Below are positions 9,698-18,257 of a stretch of DNA of 64,000 nucleotides, piece by piece. How positions within the stretch are numbered: position 1 is the stretch's first letter; every line of letters begins with the position of its first letter. Position numbers and translations under genes: made by a program. The DNA is from an uncultured Lachnospiraceae bacterium (GTDB lineage: Bacteria; Bacillota; Clostridia; Lachnospirales; Lachnospiraceae), in NCBI GenBank assembly GCA_947169935.1, contig CAMVRS010000001.1:1-64000 (forward strand), read 5' to 3'. A model generated the notes under the pieces. It saw only the letters and a list, made by a program, of their open reading frames with translations. It did no database searches and was not told the DNA's origin.

Positions 9698-10699
9698 TCA
9701 AGTACCCACTCTTCTGAGCAGTGCCTGTATTGCCTTATTACACAGTATCATCATCAGGAACAGTATAGCTGCTATAGCGCAGGCATAACCCATCTCAAAT
9801 CTCTGTGAACCGTAGTCGATAAGGTGTGCAACTATGGTACGTGCTGCGTAGTCCGTACTGGGGAAACCACAAAGCTGCATTGTTACGTCTGCCACACCGA
9901 ATGAAGTAGTGATGGTCATAACGGCACCGAACATAAGCATGGGCTTCATGGAAGGAAGGGTGATGTACCAGAGCTCCTGCCAGCGGTTACGCACACCGTC
10001 GATGGCGCCGGCTTCAAAGAGTGATGTATCAACGCCCTGAAGACCTGCAACGAAGGAAAGGAATCCGGTACCAAGACTCATCCACAGGATAACCACCATA
10101 CAGATAGGAAGCATGTATCTGGGATCGGTAAACCAGTAAATAGGGTTATCGATTATACCGAGGTTCATAAGGGCTGCATTTGCATATCCGTATGCATCAC
10201 CACGGAAGAATACCGAGAAGATAACGAAACAGTTACCTGCGATGGAAGGTGCGTAGAATATGATGACCGCTACGCTTCGGATCCATCTGGGAAGCTCGTT
10301 GATCATCCATGCAAACACGAATGACATTATGTATCCCAAAGGACCGGTTACCAGCGCTATGATCAGCGTATTCTTGACACCGATAAGGAAGATATCATCT
10401 TCAAGAAGAAGGCTCATGTAGTTGCTGAGGCCTATAAAGCGGGGCGGCTGCAGGATATTATAGTAGGTGAAGCTGAAAAAGATAGATGCCACCACCGGGA
10501 ATAAATAGAACAGCGTAAATAATATAGCATAGGGTGCCAGGAAGATATAACAGTTCTTGTTAACCTTCGCCTTTCTCCACGCTACCTTAAGCTTATGCTT
10601 ACGAAGTATGAAATACTTCTGCACATAAGTTTCATTTCCTGACAGTACAGGCATCTGTACCATAGGTTCTGTGTTCTCTTTTGCCTTGTCTTTAGCCAT
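9698..10699 (-). CDS. Carbohydrate ABC importer permease, MalF type (first importer pair)
   Basis: This 333-residue permease has a long soluble N-terminus (about 50 residues) and about six membrane helices. The EAA-type loop near residue 228 reads FEAGAIDGVRNRWQELW, with Gly replacing the second Ala, a common variation. The ribosome site is AGAGGTAGG. It lies 34 bases after the giant binding protein gene and 55 bases before its MalG partner, consistent with a single importer unit. Confidence 0.93.
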   Translation of the reverse strand: MAKDKAKENTEPMVQMPVLSGNETYVQKYFILRKHKLKVAWRKAKVNKNCYIFLAPYAILFTLFYLFPVVASIFFSFTYYNILQPPRFIGLSNYMSLLLEDDIFLIGVKNTLIIALVTGPLGYIMSFVFAWMINELPRWIRSVAVIIFYAPSIAGNCFVIFSVFFRGDAYGYANAALMNLGIIDNPIYWFTDPRYMLPICMVVILWMSLGTGFLSFVAGLQGVDTSLFEAGAIDGVRNRWQELWYITLPSMKPMLMFGAVMTITTSFGVADVTMQLCGFPSTDYAARTIVAHLIDYGSQRFEMGYACAIAAILFLMMILCNKAIQALLRRVGT

Positions 10700-10733
10700 T
10701 TTATACCTACCTCTTTATTCTACGGATATTTCT

Positions 10734-13673
10734 TTATTCACCGTAAACTGACATACCGAACTCTTTACGTTTCTTTGTGATCTCTTCATCAATCTTGATA
10801 GAGTAGTCGATGATGGTCTCACGGGTATCGTCTTTATCATTGATGCACTTACGTACTGCGTTTGCAATGTGACGGCCTGTGAAGTATCCGCCGGGAACTT
10901 CCCTGATACCTACAGTGTAATCCCACTGCTCGCCAAGTACTGCTATATCTTCTACGCTCCATGAAAGTCTGGAGAATGCATCCCTGTTAGCCGTATTGTA
11001 ACGTGCGGAAGCACCAAGCAGAGCCTCTATCTCACGTCCGAATCTTACCTGGGTATCTGCGTTAGCCCACCACTTCATGAACTCCCAGGAATTCTGCTTC
11101 TTCTGCTCATCATCGGTAGCGATCATCATGGTAGCGTTACCTGTAATGAAGCAGCTGCGGTCTATAGTTCCGTCTTCCTTCTCGGTACCGGGGATCAGAG
11201 TGAAGTCCCAGAGACCTCTTATTTCGGGTGCGGATACCATCAGGGTGTTATACATTGAGTAAGGCATTACACCTATAGGCATCTCTCCTGAACGGAAACG
11301 GCTTACGAAGTCGAAGTAAACGGGTATGCCGTAGTCGTTGAAGAATCTTACGGTATCATCGAATGCGGAGATACCTGCTTCGGTATCGACTGCTGTCTTT
11401 GTACCCTCTTTATTGTACATATCACCGCCATACTGGAACAGCAGAGTGAAGTACAGTGAAAGGTCGGGCTGGTTGGATGCCACCGCGGTGGTTGCACCTG
11501 CGCTGGAGGAAGAACCTGCAGCTGAAGGCAGACCGATCGTCAGGTTGTTACCCTGGATGGTAGGAAGCATCTCTATAACTTCCTGCCAGGTATTAGGCAC
11601 TTCCAGATCCAGCTCCTCAAGTACGTCCTTACGATAGAACATAACGTTGAAGGTCTGCTGCTCGGGAACACCGTAGATGTGTCCGTCGAGGCTTATCTGC
11701 TCATAAGAGCTGGGTGAATAGTGGCTGAGCACTTCTTTATAATCCGGGAACTGGGTGATATCCTCAGCAGCTCCACGAAGAGCGTAGTTTACAGGCTGGT
11801 CGGCACCTACGGAAAGAACCACATCGGGACCGCGACCTGCCAGCACCGCATTCAGCAATGCATCGGCACCAACTATCTTAACGTTGACCTTAACGCCTGT
11901 TTCGGGAGTAAATCCGTCGTCGATCATGGACTTTAAGATGGTACCCTGATCACGTCCGGTAAGAACCCATACGGTAACAGCTTCTTTTGCATCACCACCG
12001 GTGTATACATCACCGACAGCATTGTAATCTACAAAGAAGGATGCTACGAAGGATCTGATCTCATGCCATGCAGATTTGAAGAAATTGGTCTTCTCATTGT
12101 TAGGCTGCACATCCACGCCTGTGATCTGCAGATAATCTACATCCAGCTTGGTCTCGCTTAAGTTAAGGGCTGCGGTACCAAGAGCTGTAATATTATCCTT
12201 GAATGCGGTAAACTCAAGAGTGATCTTCTGGGGCTTTGCAACGAAACGCTCAAGCTGCTGTGCCATGGTCTGTGCGGTAGCGATATTGTCAGCCTTCTGT
12301 CCGCAGTATGCAACCATATCATCAACCAGCTTGTAAAGTCTCTTGGACTCGATATCCATAGCTTCGATTATCTCGGGATAAGTGGTATCGATCTTATAAT
12401 CACGGTACTGATCGGGAGTAGATCCGGTGTAGATCAGCAGACGTCTGTAAACCTGGTTAAGTCTGTAGGTAGAACTTTCCAGATCGGAAAGGAGTTCACC
12501 AAGGTGACCCAGTGTAGCCTCAAGGCGGATGGTATGCTTACCCTTTGTAAGAGCTATCTGGTAATCGTTACCGTTTTCATCAGCAAGTCTCTTGCAATCC
12601 CAGTCATTTTCATAAGTAAAGGATATCTCTTTTAGTTCTTCAAAGGGAACCTCACCATCAATAAGAATGGTTCTGTTTGACATACTGCCACGTGCGTAAT
12701 TCTGGCGTGCCTTGATCATTATGTTGTAAAGGCCGTCCTGGGGAACTTCGAATTCCCATTCAACCCACATACCGTTACTTCTCCAGGAATCACCACCGAC
12801 ATAGTTAAGTACAGTGGTAGTTACGCTGGAAGGTGAAGTAGTGGGTGATGAACGGTCATATTTTGCATATAGAGAAGATTCTGAACGGGAAGATGATTTC
12901 TCACCTTCCACAACAAGATTAAGACTTGAATCCCCGTTACCCATAGAAGACTTGGAAGCTATATACTCAGAATAAGTAGGAAGCTTCTTTTCGCCCTGTA
13001 CAACAAGCTTTCTGATAGCCATGGGCTCATTATCGGCTTTCAGTGAAATCGTATTTGATCCTTTTTCAAAATAGAAAAGATAGGGATCTGCAACATATCC
13101 CATGTCATCGCGGAAGTATGATTTCTGCCAGTCAAAGATCTCCACCTGCATGGGACGGATCTCATTGCCCTGGTTATCGATCTTGGGCTCGGTAGCGTCG
13201 GTCCAGATTCTGGTGAATTCGATATTGGAAGCATCTTCGAAAGGAAGCTCGCCGTTTATCTTAAGGGTACGCTCAATTGCAACGCCTCTTGATTCGGGAG
13301 CAAAATATTCAACATAAAGATTGTAAAGACCAGCCTCGGGAACATCAACATTCCAGGTGATCTCGGATCCAGGCTGGGTAAGTACTGCTTTAGAACCGCT
13401 GTAGTTATCTTCCAGAGTTACTTCGCCTTCACTCTTATAATTGAAAACATCTACCTCGGCATCCTTGGAGGGTTTTGCGGCAGAAGCATGATTAACAAGG
13501 TACTTGCTGTAAGTACCGTTTCTTTCCGCACCTTCTATCTCTTTTGTGAGGTCCACTCCCTCGTATTTTTCATGGAAATCATAGACTTTTTTGCTGTTGG
13601 CCACCGCTATGATTACGATCAACAGGGCTATAACAGCCACAACGATAATGGTGATATTCCGTTTTTTAGCCAT
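10734..13673 (-). CDS. Large membrane-anchored solute-binding protein with two CBM-like N-terminal domains
   Basis: At 979 residues it is about twice the usual size of a family 1 sugar-binding protein. One membrane helix at about 7-25 anchors it, with no lipobox Cys visible. Two beta-rich modules follow (about 80-235 and 260-415). Both contain the pattern of an aromatic/Gly-rich strand such as VPEAGLYNLYVEYF or VPQDGLYNIMIKAR followed by a xxILIDGEVPFEE-like strand, resembling carbohydrate-binding modules of the CBM6/CBM35 type. A helical linker (about 420-500) leads to a C-terminal solute-binding domain (about 580-975). GGAGG precedes the ATG. It is co-transcribed with the permeases just downstream and with the GH10 xylanase upstream. 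Inference: the extra modules may hold polymer or oligosaccharide near the binding domain. Confidence 0.85.
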   Translation of the reverse strand: MAKKRNITIIVVAVIALLIVIIAVANSKKVYDFHEKYEGVDLTKEIEGAERNGTYSKYLVNHASAAKPSKDAEVDVFNYKSEGEVTLEDNYSGSKAVLTQPGSEITWNVDVPEAGLYNLYVEYFAPESRGVAIERTLKINGELPFEDASNIEFTRIWTDATEPKIDNQGNEIRPMQVEIFDWQKSYFRDDMGYVADPYLFYFEKGSNTISLKADNEPMAIRKLVVQGEKKLPTYSEYIASKSSMGNGDSSLNLVVEGEKSSSRSESSLYAKYDRSSPTTSPSSVTTTVLNYVGGDSWRSNGMWVEWEFEVPQDGLYNIMIKARQNYARGSMSNRTILIDGEVPFEELKEISFTYENDWDCKRLADENGNDYQIALTKGKHTIRLEATLGHLGELLSDLESSTYRLNQVYRRLLIYTGSTPDQYRDYKIDTTYPEIIEAMDIESKRLYKLVDDMVAYCGQKADNIATAQTMAQQLERFVAKPQKITLEFTAFKDNITALGTAALNLSETKLDVDYLQITGVDVQPNNEKTNFFKSAWHEIRSFVASFFVDYNAVGDVYTGGDAKEAVTVWVLTGRDQGTILKSMIDDGFTPETGVKVNVKIVGADALLNAVLAGRGPDVVLSVGADQPVNYALRGAAEDITQFPDYKEVLSHYSPSSYEQISLDGHIYGVPEQQTFNVMFYRKDVLEELDLEVPNTWQEVIEMLPTIQGNNLTIGLPSAAGSSSSAGATTAVASNQPDLSLYFTLLFQYGGDMYNKEGTKTAVDTEAGISAFDDTVRFFNDYGIPVYFDFVSRFRSGEMPIGVMPYSMYNTLMVSAPEIRGLWDFTLIPGTEKEDGTIDRSCFITGNATMMIATDDEQKKQNSWEFMKWWANADTQVRFGREIEALLGASARYNTANRDAFSRLSWSVEDIAVLGEQWDYTVGIREVPGGYFTGRHIANAVRKCINDKDDTRETIIDYSIKIDEEITKKRKEFGMSVYGE

Positions 13674-13689
13674 TTCTTCCTCCGAGATC

Positions 13690-13706
13690 AGGCATCATTG
13701 ATGCCT
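13690..13706. other. Short intercistronic hairpin
   Basis: AGGCATC (13690-13696) pairs with GATGCCT (13700-13706) around a 3-base loop, in the 41-base gap between the GH10 stop and the binding-protein ribosome site. The T-run lies on the plus-strand side, where no gene ends, so it is not a terminator for this operon. It could be an mRNA processing or stability element. Confidence 0.35.
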
Positions 13707-13714
13707 TTTTTACT

Positions 13715-15163
13715 TTATTCGTCCGATCCTGCAAAAACATAGAAGCAGGGTTTAGGCTCATAATGTTCATCAAAGAGCAGCGGACACTGAGGTAATCCCG
13801 TAGTGCTTCCTCCGCCCACATTCGATCTGGACTGCAGCCATGAATAATGATCCACGGTTCCCCAGAAGGTTATTCCGTCCACAACCTGTCCATCCGTATT
13901 GGCATTCTGCAGGGAATACCAGATGACTTTGTAGCGGGTTGAGAGTTTCTCATATTCTGCAGGCTTTGCAGCTTCGCTTCCGTCATAATCTTCGCTGGCT
14001 CTCACATCTACTTCGGTGAGCTGCACATGTCCGACTATTTCGGAATACTGTCTGATCGCACTCTGTATATCTACAGCAGTAGGATCAGCCATGCTGTAAT
14101 GTCCCTGCATGCCCATGGCGCTTATCCTGGTCCCCTCTCCAGGAGCACCCTCATGCGCCTTTATTTCTTCAAGGAGCTTTATTATGCCGTACTTCTTTTT
14201 ACCTACGCACTCATTGTAATCATTATAATATAGTTCAAGATCCGCAGGTGCGTATTTGTTGGCATACTTAAACGCGTTTATTATATATTCTTCGCTCTGA
14301 TATACATGCCACCAGCTGGAATTGCTGCCGTGTCTGTCATCGCTCAGAGGCTCGTTCGGATTCTCATTATCACTGCGATACGTTCCCGTGCCGTCGCTTA
14401 TGGCTTCGTTCACCACATCCCAGCCATAGAACATATCCTTATATTTGCTGTCCTCGCCGGTAAAGTGTTCAAGCACTGTCTTTATGTACCACTCCTGGCG
14501 CCTGTCCATCTCCGCAGCGCTTACATAAGGTTTATTCTTATCATAATCCTCATGGAAGAACCATTCCGGAGTCTGGGAATGCCATACCAGCACATGCCCG
14601 CGTATCTTTATCTGCTTGTCAGGGTTCTCTTCGTTCCATGCAAGGAACTTGTTTAATATCTTTTCAGCTCTCTGGTAGCTGATCTTAGGTACTGTCATCT
14701 CCTGTCCGTTCAGCTCCGTTACTTCCGTGCCTGGACAGGTGGAAACGCTGTAATCAAACAGTGCATCGGGTTTTAGCTCATTACCTATGGTTACAGCTTC
14801 AAAATGGGTGGTGACTATGTCCCAGACCTTGGGATCATCTATCTCCATGCCTGTTACTGCACATCCGGCAAAACCTCCGAAACCGCTGCGGACTGAATCT
14901 CTTAAAATCGGAACCTCCTCCGTTTCAGCAGCAGGAGGGGTATCTGTTACCGGATCGTCTTCCGGCGCCGGTACATCACCTGCTGTAGGTTCCGCGTCCG
15001 CTGTATCAGTCGGGACCGCCGCAGCCGAAGGCTCCGGATCCGCTGTCCCATCAGGCTTTCCGCAAGCGCACAACACCCCTGTTAATGCAACTATAAAAAC
15101 AGCACGCGAAAATTTCACAATTGCAATTATAAATACTGCTCTTTTTATGTGCCTATCAAACAA
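13715..15163 (-). CDS. GH10 endo-1,4-beta-xylanase, cell-surface lipoprotein
   Basis: The GH10 catalytic domain runs from about residue 95 to the C-terminus. Acid/base Glu253 lies in WDVVNEAIS, the nucleophile Glu384 in LTEVDV, and the substrate-cleft motif HVLVWHSQTPEWF is present. The N-terminus carries a lipoprotein signal with Cys in LCACG, then about 60 residues rich in Ala/Pro/Thr/Asp as a flexible wall-spanning linker. The enzyme cuts xylan backbones and should work tethered outside the membrane. The start is uncertain: the longest form begins with TTG and GGAG only 2 bases away. A GTG 16 codons later gives a more ordinary signal peptide (KFSRAVFIVALTG) but has no clear ribosome site. 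It follows the GH115 gene by 87 bases and precedes the importer genes. Confidence 0.95.
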   Translation of the reverse strand: MFDRHIKRAVFIIAIVKFSRAVFIVALTGVLCACGKPDGTADPEPSAAAVPTDTADAEPTAGDVPAPEDDPVTDTPPAAETEEVPILRDSVRSGFGGFAGCAVTGMEIDDPKVWDIVTTHFEAVTIGNELKPDALFDYSVSTCPGTEVTELNGQEMTVPKISYQRAEKILNKFLAWNEENPDKQIKIRGHVLVWHSQTPEWFFHEDYDKNKPYVSAAEMDRRQEWYIKTVLEHFTGEDSKYKDMFYGWDVVNEAISDGTGTYRSDNENPNEPLSDDRHGSNSSWWHVYQSEEYIINAFKYANKYAPADLELYYNDYNECVGKKKYGIIKLLEEIKAHEGAPGEGTRISAMGMQGHYSMADPTAVDIQSAIRQYSEIVGHVQLTEVDVRASEDYDGSEAAKPAEYEKLSTRYKVIWYSLQNANTDGQVVDGITFWGTVDHYSWLQSRSNVGGGSTTGLPQCPLLFDEHYEPKPCFYVFAGSDE

Positions 15164-15227
15164 TGCTCCAATTTGCTCATTTCTTGCGTTGTTTCTTTTA
15201 TATTAAATTCACGCTCATTTTGGAGCA
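15164..15227. promoter_or_regulatory. Inverted repeat in the GH115-GH10 gap, possible operator
   Basis: TGCTCCAA (15164-15171) and TTGGAGCA (15220-15227) form an exact 8-bp inverted repeat about 48 bases apart. On the minus strand each arm is next to an AAGAAATG copy. A TAATAT -10-like hexamer lies between the arms with no matching -35 at 17 bases, which is the pattern of an activator-dependent promoter. One arm overlaps the GH10 ribosome site. The regulatory role is inferred. Confidence 0.35.
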
Positions 15228-15250
15228 TTTCTTGTGCATTTTGTCAAAAA

Positions 15251-18103
15251 TCACTCCTTTACGCTCTCATCAGGCCCAAGAAATGATACCGGAACTGCGC
15301 ATCCTTTGCGCAGAACGATGATGCGTTCAAGGATATTCTCCGGATCCGTTCCGTAGAACCTCAGATTATTAACTCCCGCCTTCAGCTTAACAGAAGCCTC
15401 AACAAGATGGACGTGGTTCAGCACTCCCGCTCCCCAGTCACGGGATTCACCGGCTACATAACCCTCCGGTACTGCTTTGCACTCGATGGTTTCGGAACCG
15501 TCAACATCAAAGCAGAGCTTAACCTTTCTGCCCTGTATCCAGGGATTGCAGGGAAGCAGCTGAAAGTATACTTTATATTCGCCGTCTTCCCTTACCTTAA
15601 AGCTGTATTCAAGATAAGGCGCATCCTCTGTATTATCAAAATGGGAAATGACAGGCATTACGGCCATAGCATCCTCACGGCGTCCCAGAGCAGGTATAAG
15701 GCAGAATCTTGCCCCTTCGCTGTCATGCTTTGCATTATAATGAGCGGCGTCCATGGCCACCAATCCCCTGCTTTCCGCAAAGGCGTCACCAAAGCCGGCG
15801 GATACGGGTGCATTCACCTTAAATTCTATACGGCCTCCGGGATAGATCACCTCAAGTTTTGCACTCTTCCCTGAAGATGCCTTTTTATTTGCACAAAGTG
15901 CTATTATGCGGAAAGGATCATCCTCCGAAAGGACTTCCTTATTATATTCGGGAACCAGCCAGTCGGAATCGGACCGGATCTCAAACTCCACGTCTTCGGT
16001 TCCGCAAGAGGATACAAATATATCCGCCCAGGCATTCTCCTCATCTTCCCTGTCGTAGCAGTTCAGTTCCATTACCCTGCGGGTCCATTCCATACCGCGG
16101 TTTGAAGCATTTTCTCCCACAAGGCCTGCCACCAGAGCTTTACCCTTAACGGGTACGACGGTCTCTATAACGGGATTGCGGCACTCTTCGGAATTCCAGT
16201 TCTTAAAGCCTATATGCAGCGCCTCGCCAAAACCGTCCCATTTGCCGCCGGCTATGCTGTGAAGCACTTCCTTTAAGCTTTCGTCCGCCTTAAGCATCTG
16301 TTCCATCATATCCGCATATACATTGGCTGCCAGTGCGCCGATGGAAGCATAATAATGGTTAAAGTCCCTGCAGAGCCACAGACTTATCAGGTTCATGCCT
16401 CCCATAAGACTGTATCCGATAAGCTCAAAAAGCGCGTCTTTATACTGTGCCGGGCATTTGGCTGCCAGCTCGTCATACTCATCCGATATCTCCACGATCT
16501 GATCCAGTATACGGCTCGCTTCATAATCCGCATGTGTATTATAGATCCCCTCATGCAGATGCTCGGGCCTTCTGTTATGGATGAGGCGGCTGGCGCGCGT
16601 CTGCACATCAGCCAGCTTGATGATATCCTCCGGTCCGAATGCCGCGCCGAACTGTTTGCGCATCCAAAGATCCATGTACTTCTTTGCGCTGTCAGGTCCG
16701 CACTTGCCCCATTTATCAAAATCGTACGCCATATCAAGAAAATAGGAAAGGGGCAGCTCCTGCAGTCCCAGATCCCCCACATTGACTATCCAAAGGCGCT
16801 GTATGCCATATTCGTAGGCTGTACTCATCTGCTGCCATACAACAGGCAGATAGGTGGAATTGATCCACTCATAAGATACCGGCCCGCCGTGATAATCAAA
16901 ATGATAATACATTCCGAATCCGCCGGGATGCCTGCGCATCTGCTCGTCGGGAAGGCTCCTTAAATACCCGTGATTATCATCACAGAGCATAAGGATCACG
17001 TCCTCAAGCTCTTCACAGCCCTCCTTAAGTCCTGGGGTGTTCTCATCCCCGTAATAATACGCCTCCACTTCCTTATAAAGAGCCAGCATACGCGGAACCT
17101 TCGACAGATCCTCATTAACTTCTTCCTTTATAAGCTGCTCCTGGTTCTTTAAAACATCACGGAGCAGATCGATGTTATCCTTAAGCGTTGCATTATCGCC
17201 CAGTATCGTAGAATCACGCTCGCCGCGCATACCTACGGTTATCACATTTTCGAGATGACCGTTGCGCTTAAGGCCGTCGCGCCAGAAACGTGTGATGCCT
17301 TCCCTGTTTGTAATGAAACTCCAGGCATCGCCGTAGATCGAATCCTTGCCGCGGACATGGCTGTACTCCTCACCATGGCGCAGGCAGGGCTCGTGATGTG
17401 AAAGCCCCATTATCACACCCAGTTCATCAGCCAGCTCGGCACTCTTAAGCCCGGGGCCGTCTTCCGCAAAGCAGGAAGACCACATTGCCGGCCAGAGATA
17501 ATTACCCTTAAGACGCAGCAGCAGTTCAAATACATTCTCATACATCTCCGCCGTAAATCCACCAAAATGTCTTTTGCACCATTCGCCGAAAGCAGGCCAC
17601 TCATCATTAATGAAGAAACCCCTGTATTCAACGGAAGGTTCCCTGGAGACCATGGAATGCGCCTCATCTATTATAAAGGATTCCTTTTTAGCAGGAGGCA
17701 GGGCAGACCAGTTCACAAAGGGAGATACTCCCAGGAGCTCGGATAAATGAAAGAGTCCGTATATCAATCCGCGCTTATCGCTGCCGGCTATTACCAGGCG
17801 GTCATCCTTTGCGGGAAAGAATCCATAGACTTCTCTCTTGCCTTTTATGCCGTTTATATCTATCTCACCTTTTTCCGCCAGATCATCGATCAGCGGGCTC
17901 TGACCCACGATACCGAAGACCAGTCTGCAGGTATCCACCATAGGCATCACGCCGCAGGCGGTCTTTCTCTTTTCGGGCATTTCCCCGAATACCTTATAGA
18001 GATCCTCCCTGACTTTTCCGGCGATCTTTTTTACGCCCGGTAAACATTCAGTTTCAATAATGAAGCAGGGAAGATTATCCCTCGTCAAAACCAAACGGCT
18101 CAT
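15251..18103 (-). CDS. GH115 xylan alpha-1,2-(4-O-methyl)-glucuronidase
   Basis: This 950-residue protein resembles GH115 over its whole length: an N-terminal mixed domain (1-160) and a long barrel region with the motifs VEYRGFFINDEWPAFG, LKGNYLWPAMW and GLSHHEPCLRHGEEY. A helical domain follows, then a C-terminal beta-sandwich (about 700-940) with a carbohydrate-module-like end. GH115 enzymes remove glucuronic or methyl-glucuronic acid from xylan and xylo-oligosaccharides. No signal peptide is present, so it should act in the cytoplasm on imported oligosaccharides. It is the first gene of the minus-strand unit, is divergent from an AraC-type regulator, and has an extended -10 promoter in the 154-base gap. 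A weakly spaced AGGGGG lies 11 bases before the ATG. Confidence 0.93.
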   Translation of the reverse strand: MSRLVLTRDNLPCFIIETECLPGVKKIAGKVREDLYKVFGEMPEKRKTACGVMPMVDTCRLVFGIVGQSPLIDDLAEKGEIDINGIKGKREVYGFFPAKDDRLVIAGSDKRGLIYGLFHLSELLGVSPFVNWSALPPAKKESFIIDEAHSMVSREPSVEYRGFFINDEWPAFGEWCKRHFGGFTAEMYENVFELLLRLKGNYLWPAMWSSCFAEDGPGLKSAELADELGVIMGLSHHEPCLRHGEEYSHVRGKDSIYGDAWSFITNREGITRFWRDGLKRNGHLENVITVGMRGERDSTILGDNATLKDNIDLLRDVLKNQEQLIKEEVNEDLSKVPRMLALYKEVEAYYYGDENTPGLKEGCEELEDVILMLCDDNHGYLRSLPDEQMRRHPGGFGMYYHFDYHGGPVSYEWINSTYLPVVWQQMSTAYEYGIQRLWIVNVGDLGLQELPLSYFLDMAYDFDKWGKCGPDSAKKYMDLWMRKQFGAAFGPEDIIKLADVQTRASRLIHNRRPEHLHEGIYNTHADYEASRILDQIVEISDEYDELAAKCPAQYKDALFELIGYSLMGGMNLISLWLCRDFNHYYASIGALAANVYADMMEQMLKADESLKEVLHSIAGGKWDGFGEALHIGFKNWNSEECRNPVIETVVPVKGKALVAGLVGENASNRGMEWTRRVMELNCYDREDEENAWADIFVSSCGTEDVEFEIRSDSDWLVPEYNKEVLSEDDPFRIIALCANKKASSGKSAKLEVIYPGGRIEFKVNAPVSAGFGDAFAESRGLVAMDAAHYNAKHDSEGARFCLIPALGRREDAMAVMPVISHFDNTEDAPYLEYSFKVREDGEYKVYFQLLPCNPWIQGRKVKLCFDVDGSETIECKAVPEGYVAGESRDWGAGVLNHVHLVEASVKLKAGVNNLRFYGTDPENILERIIVLRKGCAVPVSFLGPDESVKE

Positions 18104-18144
18104 AGATGCGCATACCCCCTTTTGACTTAATCCACAATAAAGGG

Positions 18145-18150
18145 ATTATA
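18145..18150 (-). promoter_or_regulatory. Extended -10 promoter for the GH115 gene
   Basis: On the minus strand TGATATAAT contains an extended -10 (TGn before TATAAT). The predicted transcript start is about 35 bases before the GH115 ATG. There is no good -35 hexamer, consistent with activation by a bound regulator. ATGAATA occurs as a direct repeat at 18153-18159 and 18187-18193 (34 bases apart, about three helical turns) and may be the half-site pair of the divergent AraC protein. Confidence 0.5.
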
Positions 18151-18194
18151 TCATGAATACGCTCCTTAAAGCTACTCAAAAAATATATGAATAA

Positions 18195-18223
18195 TTGAAC
18201 AAAATGCAAACTTGTGATATAAT
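18195..18223 (+). promoter_or_regulatory. Sigma-A promoter of the AraC-type regulator
   Basis: TTGAAC (18195-18200) is followed by a 17-base spacer and a perfect TATAAT (18218-18223). The start codon is 35 bases downstream. It diverges from the GH115 promoter, with the two -10 boxes about 70 bases apart, so one bound regulator could affect both. Confidence 0.75.
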
Positions 18224-18257
18224 CTGGGCAGTGTAGCAAAATTTGAGAGGTTTTATA

